DNA of 64,000 nt from Patescibacteria group bacterium (GTDB lineage: Bacteria; Patescibacteria; Paceibacteria; UBA6257; 2-01-FULL-56-20). The position numbers and the translations under genes are program-made. This document shows, piece after piece, positions 1 through 7,562 of the stretch. The notes beneath the pieces were generated by a model. It made no database searches, had not been told where the DNA came from, and saw only the letters and a list, made by a program, of their open reading frames with translations. The first letter of the stretch is position 1. Each line of letters opens with the position of its first letter. Where the stretch lies: the NCBI GenBank assembly GCA_018971305.1, contig JAGXBC010000001.1, positions 1 to 64,000 on the forward strand, given 5' to 3'.

Positions 1-2840
1 TAGATATTCGAGCCGCTCGTCGTCCACTGGGAGCTGTTCGGCCACGCGGTATTACACGTGCCTCCGAGACAAAGACCGGTTGAACTTACATTGCCAGCAA
101 CTTCCAGTTTTGTAGAGGGAGAGCTGTCACCGATGCCGACGTTGCCGCCGTTGGGGTTCAAAAGTATGGCATAGTTTAAAGCATAATTAGTAGAATTCCT
201 TGCCTGAATCCAACCGGCAGGAACCGAGCCCGCGCTGCCGAAATCAATGCTCGCGGCCGCCGCTCCTCCGCTCACACGCAGAGCTGTTTCTGTAAGAGAA
301 CTTCCGGCTGCTGTTGGGAGGGCGTTGGTTCCGCCGTCAGCCCAAACGGTGCCTGCCGGAAAATCAACATAGTTTATCACATTGGCAGTTCGACTAACAC
401 GCATAGCAATGCTCTGGCCGGCACCTGCATCATTCAACGCTGCTAGCAGAAAAACATTGGTGGTAGTGGCTGAGCCGGTATCAGCATACATCTGCCACAA
501 TTTAGCATCGGTACCACCACCATCGCCTTTGAAATATACTTTTGGATATCGCGGCGCTTCAATGTTTACAGCGCTTTCACCGCTCGATGTATAAACGTTC
601 AATGCGGAAGCAGCGGTTGTTGTTCCGATGCCGACGTTGCCGGAGGAATCAATCACCATTCTGGTGGAGCTGGCAAACGTGTCGCGGAAACCGATTCCCC
701 CGACGGGGAACTCGGTGCCACCTTGACCGATGATCCAACCCCTGTCTCCGCCAATAAATCCAATCGCTTCCCCATTGGTTGTGTTGCCCGAGACAGACAA
801 ATCAGTTGAGCCTATCAGATTCGGTCTATTTATCATCACGCCGTTTTGGAAGTACCCCCCGCCGTAGACGTTAAGTCCTCCGGAGACGGGCAGTGTTCCA
901 GCGGTACTCGTGTTTACTCCCAATCCCGAGGGGAAATAATAGTTGCCGCCATTGAAGAGACCGGCGGTTACGTTAGCTGCCGCAACAGTTCCTGCAAAGG
1001 TTCCGACAAGCGAACCGGCTGCCGTGATGTTGCCTGTGGCGTAGATGTTGCCGGTAGTTTGAGCGGTGGTAGTTCCGACTCCAAGGCCACCGGAGCCAAT
1101 ATTGATTGCCGAAGCTCCCGGCTGGGTGATAAGCGAGTTGCCGAGGGTTGTTCCGGCAGACCAGAGAGGAACGGAGTTCGTGGTTCCGGAGCCGCCTGGT
1201 ACGGATTCCCAGCTTACTCCGTTCGTGGCTGTGGATGAAGCCATTAGGGCTTTGTTGTTTGCGCCTACTGCGAGGGCGGCCCAGCTGCCGTTACCGACAA
1301 CAAGATTGCCTTTGGTTGGGGCAAGAGTAGCGATCTGGATTATGTCCGAATCATATTGGAAGGTGTGGGTTGAACCGCTGGAGGTGATATTGAAACCGCT
1401 GCCGCTGGAGGTGGCAAACGTCTGCGATGCGCCGGAGAGTCCGTTAAGGGAGGTTATGCCGCCGCCGCAACCGGTACAACTTCCAACCGTAAGGGCTCCG
1501 GAAACAAAGGCAGTTCCCTGAACAGTTAAAGTTGACGCCGCGGATGTCGTGGCAATAGCAAGGTTTCCGGTTGTGCCTATTATTCTCATGTCTTCCGTGA
1601 ACGCTGCATCGCCGGTCGCATGCCTCGTAGCGAAAGCAAGGTCTCCGGTTGAACTTGCCGTGCCATTATTAACAAGGCCTTTAATGCCGGCGAATTGCCA
1701 GGCACTATTAGCACCGCCATCGGCGGCAAAGATAATCTGACCACCATTGCCAGCTACGGATCCTGTATCTGCGATCAACAGAGTTCCCGGCTGCGGACCG
1801 GTCGTATTAATCGCTGCTGTCGTTTCACCTGTCGCTCCAGAAATAGTTAACTGGGAGTTAGGTGCTGTCGTCCCGATGCCGACGTTGCCGCTGGAAGCAA
1901 TACGCATTCTCTCAAGCCAGGAATTTGAGCCATAGTTCCAGAAGGTCAAAGCTCCCTGCGAATTCTGGATTACATTGGCATCCGTAGCCGTATGGTCATT
2001 TAACCTAATATTAGGACCGGTAAGAATCCCGGATCCGGAAGAATTACGATCAATATAAAGCTCGGTCTGAGCATTTCCGGAAGAGTTGCCGTTAATATAT
2101 ATACCAGTATTGGCAGTATCATCTATCTGGAGCCTCCCTAATGACGCGGTAGTCGTTCCCACGCCCAATCCCGACTGGAAATAATAATTAGCGGCGTCGG
2201 AGAAGGTGCCGGCGGTTACGTTTGAGGCGGGAACAGTGCCGCCCAAATTAGTACCGGTAATAATTCCTGTGGCTAAAATATTTCCTCCGCTCTGCGGAGT
2301 AGTAGTCCCCACGGCAATACCGCTTGCCTTAAGGTCCAAGGTTGTAAAAATCGGACCGTTCACATAAAGAGACCCATTCGTGGGCGGAGTACCGACTCCA
2401 GAAATTGTTCCGGTAGCCGTGCCCTGCTGGCTAGTAAGGGCAAGGTTGCTACCGATAGTCACGCTGCCATCACTGCGAACTATGAAGAGCGGACCGGTAT
2501 TCAGGTTAAGAACTTTGATTGCGAAATAGCCATTCGTTGTGGAAGTGCCAACGATAAGAAGTTTTGTATCCGTCTGCGTGCTGGAAGTTCCTATAGCAAG
2601 ATTATTATTGGTCGTATCAATGTTAATAGCGGAACAATTCTGCCCGGGCGAGCAAGTTTGAGCGAAAGAGAAATTTGTAGGCAGCAAGGAATAGGCAGTA
2701 AAGAGTAAAAATACTGCGGATAAAGATATAAATAGCAGCGAAGTTTTATTGATTGAAGTTCTGATGATTTTGAGCGACTGCTTAAAAGCGGTCGGCTCAT
2801 TAACCAGTTTATTCGTAAACTCTTTATAAAACTTTTTCAT
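1..2840 (-). CDS. Giant secreted fibre-like protein with GNVGIGT repeats (C-terminus outside window)
   Basis: One uninterrupted minus-strand frame of at least 946 codons runs from an ATG at 2840 off the left edge; no stop is seen. Residues about 34-60 form a hydrophobic signal or anchor segment (LLFISLSAVFLLF) ending near SFAQ. The rest is Ser/Thr/Gly/Asn-rich and carries repeated short motifs of the type GNVGIGTT, LGVGTTTA and NVGIGDSS, spaced by beta-strand-like stretches. Such motifs are known from phage tail fibres and bacterial surface fibres, often with a C-terminal intramolecular chaperone (peptidase S74), which would lie outside the window. The prepilin at 4237-5040 carries the same motif. 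A surface adhesin or fibre is inferred. The ribosome site is unclear: GGAGAG lies 23 nt before the ATG. Confidence 0.85.
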   Translation of the reverse strand, partial: MKKFYKEFTNKLVNEPTAFKQSLKIIRTSINKTSLLFISLSAVFLLFTAYSLLPTNFSFAQTCSPGQNCSAINIDTTNNNLAIGTSSTQTDTKLLIVGTSTTNGYFAIKVLNLNTGPLFIVRSDGSVTIGSNLALTSQQGTATGTISGVGTPPTNGSLYVNGPIFTTLDLKASGIAVGTTTPQSGGNILATGIITGTNLGGTVPASNVTAGTFSDAANYYFQSGLGVGTTTASLGRLQIDDTANTGIYINGNSSGNAQTELYIDRNSSGSGILTGPNIRLNDHTATDANVIQNSQGALTFWNYGSNSWLERMRIASSGNVGIGTTAPNSQLTISGATGETTAAINTTGPQPGTLLIADTGSVAGNGGQIIFAADGGANSAWQFAGIKGLVNNGTASSTGDLAFATRHATGDAAFTEDMRIIGTTGNLAIATTSAASTLTVQGTAFVSGALTVGSCTGCGGGITSLNGLSGASQTFATSSGSGFNITSSGSTHTFQYDSDIIQIATLAPTKGNLVVGNGSWAALAVGANNKALMASSTATNGVSWESVPGGSGTTNSVPLWSAGTTLGNSLITQPGASAINIGSGGLGVGTTTAQTTGNIYATGNITAAGSLVGTFAGTVAAANVTAGLFNGGNYYFPSGLGVNTSTAGTLPVSGGLNVYGGGYFQNGVMINRPNLIGSTDLSVSGNTTNGEAIGFIGGDRGWIIGQGGTEFPVGGIGFRDTFASSTRMVIDSSGNVGIGTTTAASALNVYTSSGESAVNIEAPRYPKVYFKGDGGGTDAKLWQMYADTGSATTTNVFLLAALNDAGAGQSIAMRVSRTANVINYVDFPAGTVWADGGTNALPTAAGSSLTETALRVSGGAAAASIDFGSAGSVPAGWIQARNSTNYALNYAILLNPNGGNVGIGDSSPSTKLEVAGNVSSTGLCLGGTCNTAWPNSSQWTTSGSNI

Positions 2841-2878
2841 TTTAGAGAACCGCGAAATTACAACTCTCCTTTGTATTG

Positions 2879-2887
2879 ATTATACCA
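2879..2887 (-). promoter_or_regulatory. Extended -10 promoter of the fibre gene
   Basis: Minus strand reads TGGTATAAT, an extended -10 element (TGnTATAAT), about 38 nt upstream of the ATG at 2840 and directly after the preceding terminator-like hairpin. No good -35 is seen, as is usual for extended -10 promoters. Confidence 0.55.
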
Positions 2888-2918
2888 AAACAGCCCAGAC
2901 GCTACCGGACGGGGCTGT
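2884..2918 (-). terminator. Probable terminator of the TN-repeat gene
   Basis: Arms ACAGCCC (2890-2896) and GGGCTGT (2912-2918) are perfectly complementary, with a 15-nt loop. On the minus strand they are followed by TTTT. It lies just past the stop of the gene at 2955-3467. The long loop makes it weak. Confidence 0.4.
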
Positions 2919-2954
2919 GGATAAGATTCTATATTTTTAAGGGAAACCAGTATC

Positions 2955-3467
2955 TTATTTTGATCCAGGAGGAGGAGTGGTGGGACCCTGAAACGCATTC
3001 GTATTCGTGTTGGTGTTTGTGTTTGTCTTTGTATTTGTGTTGGTATTTGTGTTTGTGGGAATTCCCTGGTTAACTGGTTGTGCCTGTTTCAACGCAGACG
3101 GGTTGGCAAGAGCTTGTGCGAGTTGGCTGTCGTTCCTTAGGCTCGTCCAAAGAACAATCTCCTTAGGATTCAAATAAACCTCATCAACCGGACCCCAAAA
3201 CGCACTTGCAAACGGGGCTACTCCCAATTGAGCTTGGTTCTGTTGATCAACAGTCCTTTGTAAAAACCAGACGTTCTTCATCCTTGGCCACGGGAACCAA
3301 TCCAATTTCCCGAAATAGATATCACCAGTTGATAAATAAACAGCGGAAAATTCCGAAGGTCCGGCGGGATTTTTGGGTGCAAGATATTTTATTCCGAGCC
3401 AAACACCCACACCAATAAATACTACCACTACTAATATAAGAACTGATATTAATTTTTTAGGTAACAT
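2955..3467 (-). CDS. Membrane-anchored protein with Thr-Asn repeat tail
   Basis: 170 residues. Residues 5-28 form one transmembrane helix (LISVLILVVVVFIGVGVWLGI), so most of the protein is probably outside the membrane. The middle (about 40-130) contains the pattern VYLSTGDIYFGKL, seen in many uncharacterised CPR proteins. The tail (about 138-160) is a run of alternating Thr-Asn, followed by a Pro/Gly-rich end. The DNA of the tail is a near-perfect ACAAAC/ACCAAC microsatellite, so its length may vary between strains. The function is not recognised. It lies between the fibre gene and the cupredoxin-like gene on the same strand. Confidence 0.85.
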   Translation of the reverse strand: MLPKKLISVLILVVVVFIGVGVWLGIKYLAPKNPAGPSEFSAVYLSTGDIYFGKLDWFPWPRMKNVWFLQRTVDQQNQAQLGVAPFASAFWGPVDEVYLNPKEIVLWTSLRNDSQLAQALANPSALKQAQPVNQGIPTNTNTNTNTKTNTNTNTNTNAFQGPTTPPPGSK

Positions 3468-3512
3468 ATTATTTAATTTATTTGATTATAATTTATTTAT
3501 TTCGATTATTTA

Positions 3513-4079
3513 TTACTGTGGCCTGGGAGCAACGAATATGCTTCCTACGGGACCGCTATTCGGGCCTCCACATAATTTACAATAATAAATAAATTTTGCA
3601 ACATCTGGTGCCTGTATATGAATCGTCTTAGTGGTTCCCTTCCGGATAACTACTCCGTCATAACCAAAATCTGGTTGCGTGAAATCATAATCCTTATCAA
3701 CCGCCGTAATATTCAAAACGATTTGGTCGTTAAGATAAACGTTCAATATATCCGGAGTAAATTTGTCGCCATCGGCTGTTACATTAAAGTTACGGTAGCT
3801 TGTGGTGTTAGACATATTTGCCGGAGCCACATTAGTCGGCACAGCCACACCCTGCGGCACGTTACTCGTTGCGTTCGCGCCGGGAACAACGATCACGACG
3901 CTTTGCGGAAGAGATTCTCTGGTAGTAGGGCCGGATGGCTTTCCGGTTCCGCCGGGAATTATACCGCCCAAGTTATTATTCTTGTTTGTCGGAAGATTTT
4001 TTGTGGAAACGACGATTACTATTATGACAACGACCGCTACGACGGCAACCACGATTCCGATAATCTTATTTTTAGACAT
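3513..4079 (-). CDS. Membrane-anchored cupredoxin-fold protein lacking the usual copper ligands
   Basis: 188 residues from the ATG at 4079; an upstream TTG at 4121 is unlikely because the better start follows TTGCCT-17-TACAAT closely. Residues 4-28 form a very hydrophobic anchor, followed by a Pro/Asn linker and a C-terminal cupredoxin-like domain (about 95-185, FTPDILNVYLNDQIVLNI to VGSIFVAP). In typical relatives the ligands are His in a DHDF-like strand and Cys-x(n)-His-xx-Met in the last loop. Here the first region reads DKDYDF and the loop reads YYCKLCGGPNSGPVG, so Cys residues remain but both His and the Met seem to be lost. It may be a structural domain or bind metal differently. Confidence 0.75.
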   Translation of the reverse strand: MSKNKIIGIVVAVVAVVVIIVIVVSTKNLPTNKNNNLGGIIPGGTGKPSGPTTRESLPQSVVIVVPGANATSNVPQGVAVPTNVAPANMSNTTSYRNFNVTADGDKFTPDILNVYLNDQIVLNITAVDKDYDFTQPDFGYDGVVIRKGTTKTIHIQAPDVAKFIYYCKLCGGPNSGPVGSIFVAPRPQ

Positions 4080-4236
4080 GGTATTTATATTAATTGTAAA
4101 AAAATATATCGTATTAGGCAAAAAAGGGGTTATCCACAGCCCGCAGAATATAATTCGGAAGTTAGAATCTAGAATTTATAAGGGAACCAACAGGCAAATC
4201 AATGAAATTTTAATCCCCGACCCCTATCTTCTGATA

Positions 4237-5040
4237 TTACGGACAGGTAGAAGAGCTGATATTCCAAGCACCAGTAGCGGTTGTTGGTTTATAGTACCAG
4301 CAATAAGCCTGAACCGGATCTTTAATAATAAGACTGTTGCCAGCGGTGGTAATGCTAATATTCCCCCCAGAAACCTCGAGTACGCTGTGCGGGGATGCGG
4401 TACCGATTCCAACATTCGAACCGCTAAAATTAATAACGTCATTTATTGAACTCCAAATTAGTCCGCTCTGTCCCAACTTATATGTAGCCGTAGATGAGGG
4501 AATAACATTGGAATCAAAAGTCGCCGCGGAAACTCTTGCAATAGCAGTTTGTAGCGCTTGAGAAAACTGCTGCTTCGCGCTCGGATTGGCATAAGCGACC
4601 ATAAAAGAAATGGAAACCGAATCATGGCTCGGGGCGTTGGAACGCCTTGTAAAAGACAAATTGCTCACGCTCACCTTGCTCGTAGTTAACGCCTGCGGAG
4701 TTCCCGAGTCGGTTTGCTTTAAATAAACAGTCGTGCCGGAGGCATAGATATAAGTCGGGTCCTGGGACTTTATCCCGAGCCAAATTTTTAAGGTTGAGGT
4801 TGACGTATCCTGCGGCATATCTATCAAGCTGGCCCGCTCCGTATAATATTGAATCTCCTGGAGGAGAAATTGGCTCTGCTGGTTAACATCTGCGGCTGCA
4901 GATTGCCTAGCATTAACATTAATAACGGCCACGAAGATAGAAATAAAAGAAATCATAATCAGAGCAAAAATCGCCGAGAAAATTAAAAGCTCAATAAGGG
5001 AAAAACCTTTAGAGAAAACGACTACTCTGTGGTCAGACAT
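4237..5040 (-). CDS. Prepilin-like protein with C-terminal GNVGIGT-type module
   Basis: 267 residues. The N-terminus has a class III prepilin signal: a short charged leader, then GFSLIELLIFSAIFALIMISF (residues 12-32, with Glu at +5 of the mature protein), which predicts cleavage by PilD and assembly into a type IV pilus-like fibre. A coiled region and a beta-rich middle follow. Near residues 205-225 it carries NVGIGTASPHSVLEV, the same motif type as the giant fibre protein at 1-2840, and the C-terminus has two cysteines (YCWYY and STCP) that could form a disulfide. The shared module suggests a joint role in a surface structure. No pilus assembly genes are in the window. Confidence 0.85.
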   Translation of the reverse strand: MSDHRVVVFSKGFSLIELLIFSAIFALIMISFISIFVAVINVNARQSAAADVNQQSQFLLQEIQYYTERASLIDMPQDTSTSTLKIWLGIKSQDPTYIYASGTTVYLKQTDSGTPQALTTSKVSVSNLSFTRRSNAPSHDSVSISFMVAYANPSAKQQFSQALQTAIARVSAATFDSNVIPSSTATYKLGQSGLIWSSINDVINFSGSNVGIGTASPHSVLEVSGGNISITTAGNSLIIKDPVQAYCWYYKPTTATGAWNISSSTCP

Positions 5041-5049
5041 TATTAATTA

Positions 5050-5055
5050 ATTATA
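5050..5055 (-). promoter_or_regulatory. -10 box of the prepilin gene
   Basis: TATAAT on the minus strand, 9 nt before the ATG at 5040. The transcript would start within a few nucleotides of the start codon, and no Shine-Dalgarno sequence is present. Confidence 0.6.
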
Positions 5056-5077
5056 CAATATGCCGATAAAGCATAAA

Positions 5078-6583
5078 TCATCTCCCCTGATTCTCTTGGA
5101 CTCTTGCCTGGCGCATCTTGGGAGTAACCCAAAATCCGAGACGAAACCTTCCTCCGAGCGCCAGACGTGTCTGAGCTTCTAGCCCGGGAAATGCGCCGAA
5201 AATTATCAGGGTAATCGGTATGAGCAGCCACTGGAAAAAATAAATAAGATAATGCCGTTTTTTGAACCACTGCGGCCGGGGCGGTAAAAGCAAAATCCCC
5301 AAGACCGCCGAACTTGCAATGCCAATCATGGAAAGAGTAATTATAAATCTGGTAATCTGCGGCAAGTTATAAGAAAGAAGTGTGTAGTTAAAATTCCTTC
5401 CTCCGAGCATAACCGGCAGCCAGCCCAGTGCGAAAATAATCAACGAATTCGTCGCCCAAGAATGGAATCCCTCAATAACATTGAAAGACCAATACCATTT
5501 TTTACGGCGAGGAATTTGCTTATCTTTGGCAAAACCGTCCAGCATATAAGGAATGTTTTCCGCGCCCCAACCCCAGCGACGCTGCTGGCGATAAATATTT
5601 TTAAGCGTGCCCCAAAGACTTGGCGCAACATTCGCATCCATGGAAACAGGATAATACATCGGTTCAACCCGGAAATTTCCGTGATAATGGAGATAGCACT
5701 GCCAGAATATCCGCGAATCTTCGGAAACTATGTTCGTATGCCAGAAGCCTATTTCGATCAAAGTTTGCAACGGTATTGATTGCGAAGAGAAAGATGTGAG
5801 CCGTTCCGGACGTGATTGCTGCATCATCTGCCAGAATGTCGTGGAGAACGCAACTACGCGCGCCAGGGCCGGAGCGCGATAAATATTGTTAGTAAAAAAC
5901 GGGATTGGCTGATAGATGGCGCGGAGCGGTTCCGCGGCCGTTAAGAAAGAATGGGTCAAACACCCGAAATATTCCGGAAAAATCTGCGTATCAACGTCAA
6001 AAACGGAGACGAGTATTTTTTCACTATCAAGTCCCAACGGATCTACTACCTCTTCCAGCGCGCGCCGCGCCGCCCAGGTTTCGTTGGCGCCTTTACCGGG
6101 AATCTCTCCGGCCAACCCTACCGGATGGTTCGTAACCAATAATCTGAAAAATTTTTTATCGAAATCTTTTTTGATGAGCTCCGCGACTCTTTTCGCCGAC
6201 TCCCCCGCCCGCTCTTCAATTGCCAATACAACCAAAAGCTTATCTTTAGGATAATTGGCAGCAACCAAGCTTTCCAGACTTTCTCTAACAAGTTCGTAGG
6301 GCTCGTTGTGCATTGGTAAAACTACGAGATGATAGACATCTCCATAGCCGCCTATATTTTCTCTCCTTAACTTCTCCAACCAGTTGACCTTCATATTCTT
6401 TCTCATCTGCAAAAAAGTAGAACGGAGATGGAACGACAAATAAATTGTTTTGAGAAGCCAGTAAATATCAAAGAGAATAATAAAAACGGAAACCGCGGTT
6501 GGCAGCTTCCACGACAAAAACACCATCAAAATTAAAGTGGTCCAAGCAAGAGCACCAGGCACAATCTCAAAAAATCTATACAT
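5078..6583 (-). CDS. Membrane-bound family 2 glycosyltransferase
   Basis: 501 residues. Two N-terminal membrane helices (about 8-48) precede a cytosolic GT-A domain with VVLPMHNE (87-93), DVD (196-198), the acidic SED (287-289) and QQRRW (333-337), i.e. the D, DxD, ED and QxxRW motifs of processive GT2 enzymes such as cellulose and hyaluronan synthases. At least three more helices follow (about 375-470). The family transfers sugars from nucleotide sugars to a polymer or lipid acceptor at the cytoplasmic membrane. The product cannot be told from sequence; an exopolysaccharide or cell-surface glycan is inferred. The gene follows DoxX on the same strand with a 46-bp gap and is probably co-transcribed. 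Confidence 0.88.
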   Translation of the reverse strand: MYRFFEIVPGALAWTTLILMVFLSWKLPTAVSVFIILFDIYWLLKTIYLSFHLRSTFLQMRKNMKVNWLEKLRRENIGGYGDVYHLVVLPMHNEPYELVRESLESLVAANYPKDKLLVVLAIEERAGESAKRVAELIKKDFDKKFFRLLVTNHPVGLAGEIPGKGANETWAARRALEEVVDPLGLDSEKILVSVFDVDTQIFPEYFGCLTHSFLTAAEPLRAIYQPIPFFTNNIYRAPALARVVAFSTTFWQMMQQSRPERLTSFSSQSIPLQTLIEIGFWHTNIVSEDSRIFWQCYLHYHGNFRVEPMYYPVSMDANVAPSLWGTLKNIYRQQRRWGWGAENIPYMLDGFAKDKQIPRRKKWYWSFNVIEGFHSWATNSLIIFALGWLPVMLGGRNFNYTLLSYNLPQITRFIITLSMIGIASSAVLGILLLPPRPQWFKKRHYLIYFFQWLLIPITLIIFGAFPGLEAQTRLALGGRFRLGFWVTPKMRQARVQENQGR

Positions 6584-6629
6584 CGTTCCGGGTCTGCTTC
6601 AAAAATTTTTAAGCAGAAGATCCGTCGTC

Positions 6630-7004
6630 TCAAAATCCTCCGCCACCTAACGTCAAAAGCGAAATGGCGACCGCGAGAATCAAGAGGTCAAATTCCCACC
6701 CGCCCACAAGCGGTTGGCGCTTGAATATCTTCCAAAGATTTATTACAAAAAACTCACCTATAAAAATAAGGGCTACCGGCTGGACATAGAAACCTGCTAT
6801 CAGAGCCAATCCACCGAAAAATTCTACGAGGGCCACGAGCGGTCCCCAAAATACTCCGGGCTTGAATCCCATTTTGGAAAAACCAGCGGAGGTCGCCTTA
6901 AGATTTTTTAATTTGGGCCAGCCATGGGCCACAAAAATAACTCCGAGAACTATTCTTACTATGAGCAACGACCAATTACTGTAAAAAGCGAGCAGAGTAA
7001 ACAT
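6630..7004 (-). CDS. DoxX family membrane protein
   Basis: 124 residues with four predicted helices. The pattern LIVRIVLGVIFVAHGWPKL near the start and FFGGLALIAGF in the third quarter are typical of the DoxX family. Members are small integral membrane proteins; some take part in sulfur or thiol redox stress responses, but this member's role is unknown. A TATAAT box (minus strand) lies 12 nt before the ATG with no Shine-Dalgarno sequence. The length is usual for the family. Confidence 0.85.
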   Translation of the reverse strand: MFTLLAFYSNWSLLIVRIVLGVIFVAHGWPKLKNLKATSAGFSKMGFKPGVFWGPLVALVEFFGGLALIAGFYVQPVALIFIGEFFVINLWKIFKRQPLVGGWEFDLLILAVAISLLTLGGGGF

Positions 7005-7083
7005 GATGTCTTATTTATTATAATAATTTATAAATATCAACGAAGACGACCTTTGTTGATTTACATAAAAATTATAACACGAC

Positions 7084-7112
7084 TTGAAAACAAGAAAAAA
7101 ATCCGCTAAAAT
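7084..7112 (+). promoter_or_regulatory. Promoter inferred to be that of tRNA-Glu, now separated by the inserted element
   Basis: TTGAAA (7084-7089), a 17-nt spacer, then TAAAAT (7107-7112). A transcript would begin near 7119, a few bases before GGCCCTG at 7125, which is identical to the first seven bases of the mature tRNA at 7435. This spacing suggests it was the tRNA promoter before the insertion. It would now transcribe the GIY-YIG gene and the tRNA together. Confidence 0.65.
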
Positions 7113-7131
7113 TTTGATGTTAATGGCCCTG

Positions 7132-7436
7132 CCCCCACACCAATTGAGCTTCTAATTATGTTCTGCGTTTACATTCTGAAAAGTTCCAAAGATGGTAATC
7201 TTTATATAGGTTATACCGACAACCTAGGGAGAAGATTGGCAGAACATAATGCTGGCAAATCGCAAGCAACCAGACCACGAATACCATTCAAACTAATCTA
7301 TTGCGAGGCATATCTATCGGCGAAAGACGCCAAACATCGCGAGCATAACTTAAAGCTCCACTCTAAAGCTTTGAGCCAACTAAAACGTCGCCTTGAAGAC
7401 ACGCTGATAATATCATAAGCTCAATTGGTGTGGGGG
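7132..7436 (+). mobile_element. 305-bp element with 20-bp terminal inverted repeats carrying a GIY-YIG gene
   Basis: The left end (7132-7151) and right end (7417-7436) are perfect 20-bp inverted repeats beginning CCCCCACACC. They are immediately flanked by the direct repeat CCCTG (7127-7131 and 7437-7441), as expected of a target-site duplication; the identity extends to GGCCCTG if the last two G of the right repeat are counted. The only gene inside is the GIY-YIG ORF, whose stop codon lies in the right repeat. The final GG of the right repeat supplies the first two bases of tRNA-Glu, so the insertion leaves the tRNA intact. No transposase other than the nuclease is present. Confidence 0.75.
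7158..7418 (+). CDS. Small GIY-YIG nuclease
   Basis: 86 residues, the size of a stand-alone GIY-YIG domain. VYIL (4-7) and YIG (16-18) form the two-strand signature, RR at 25-26 gives the conserved Arg, HN at 30-31 follows, and Glu62 in REHNLK is the likely metal-binding residue. The family (UvrC N-terminus, homing enzymes such as I-TevI, Slx1) cuts DNA. Stand-alone versions are very common in CPR genomes and their roles are unknown. Because the ORF fills the space between two perfect inverted repeats, it probably promotes movement or maintenance of this element. No clear Shine-Dalgarno sequence precedes the ATG at 7158. Confidence 0.88.
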   Translation: MFCVYILKSSKDGNLYIGYTDNLGRRLAEHNAGKSQATRPRIPFKLIYCEAYLSAKDAKHREHNLKLHSKALSQLKRRLEDTLIIS

Positions 7437-7509
7437 CCCTGTCGTCTAGCCTGGCCTAGGACACAGGCTTTTCAAGCCTGGTACACGGGTTCGAATCCCG
7501 TCGGGGCTA
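7435..7509 (+). tRNA. tRNA-Glu (UUC)
   Basis: A cloverleaf can be drawn: acceptor GGCCCTG with CGGGGCT (two G-U pairs), anticodon stem CAGGC/GCCTG with loop TTTTCAA (anticodon TTC), and T arm ACGGG-TTCGAAT-CCCGT. The discriminator base is A and CCA is not encoded. The first two bases belong to the right repeat of the neighbouring element. Confidence 0.93.
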
Positions 7510-7510
7510 C

Positions 7511-7550
7511 AAACAAAAACTCCGCGCTGTAATTTATTAAGAGCGCGGAG
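7511..7550 (-). terminator. Rho-independent terminator of the ClpP-like gene
   Basis: Nine-bp stem CTCCGCGCT (7520-7528) / AGCGCGGAG (7542-7550), followed on the minus strand by TTTTTGTTTG. It sits between the convergent tRNA-Glu and ClpP-like gene and may also stop the tRNA transcript. Confidence 0.8.
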
Positions 7551-7562
7551 AGTTATAATAGT

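Noticed and set aside
846..1521. Plus-strand open frames of 130 and 151 residues opposite the fibre gene
   Set aside because: They are antisense to the continuous minus-strand frame with clear motif repeats; their composition reflects the GC-rich repeat units.
2990..3060. Tandem GTGTTT-like repeats resembling a CRISPR or satellite
   Set aside because: They are the codons of the Thr-Asn tail in the gene at 2955-3467; there are no spacers.
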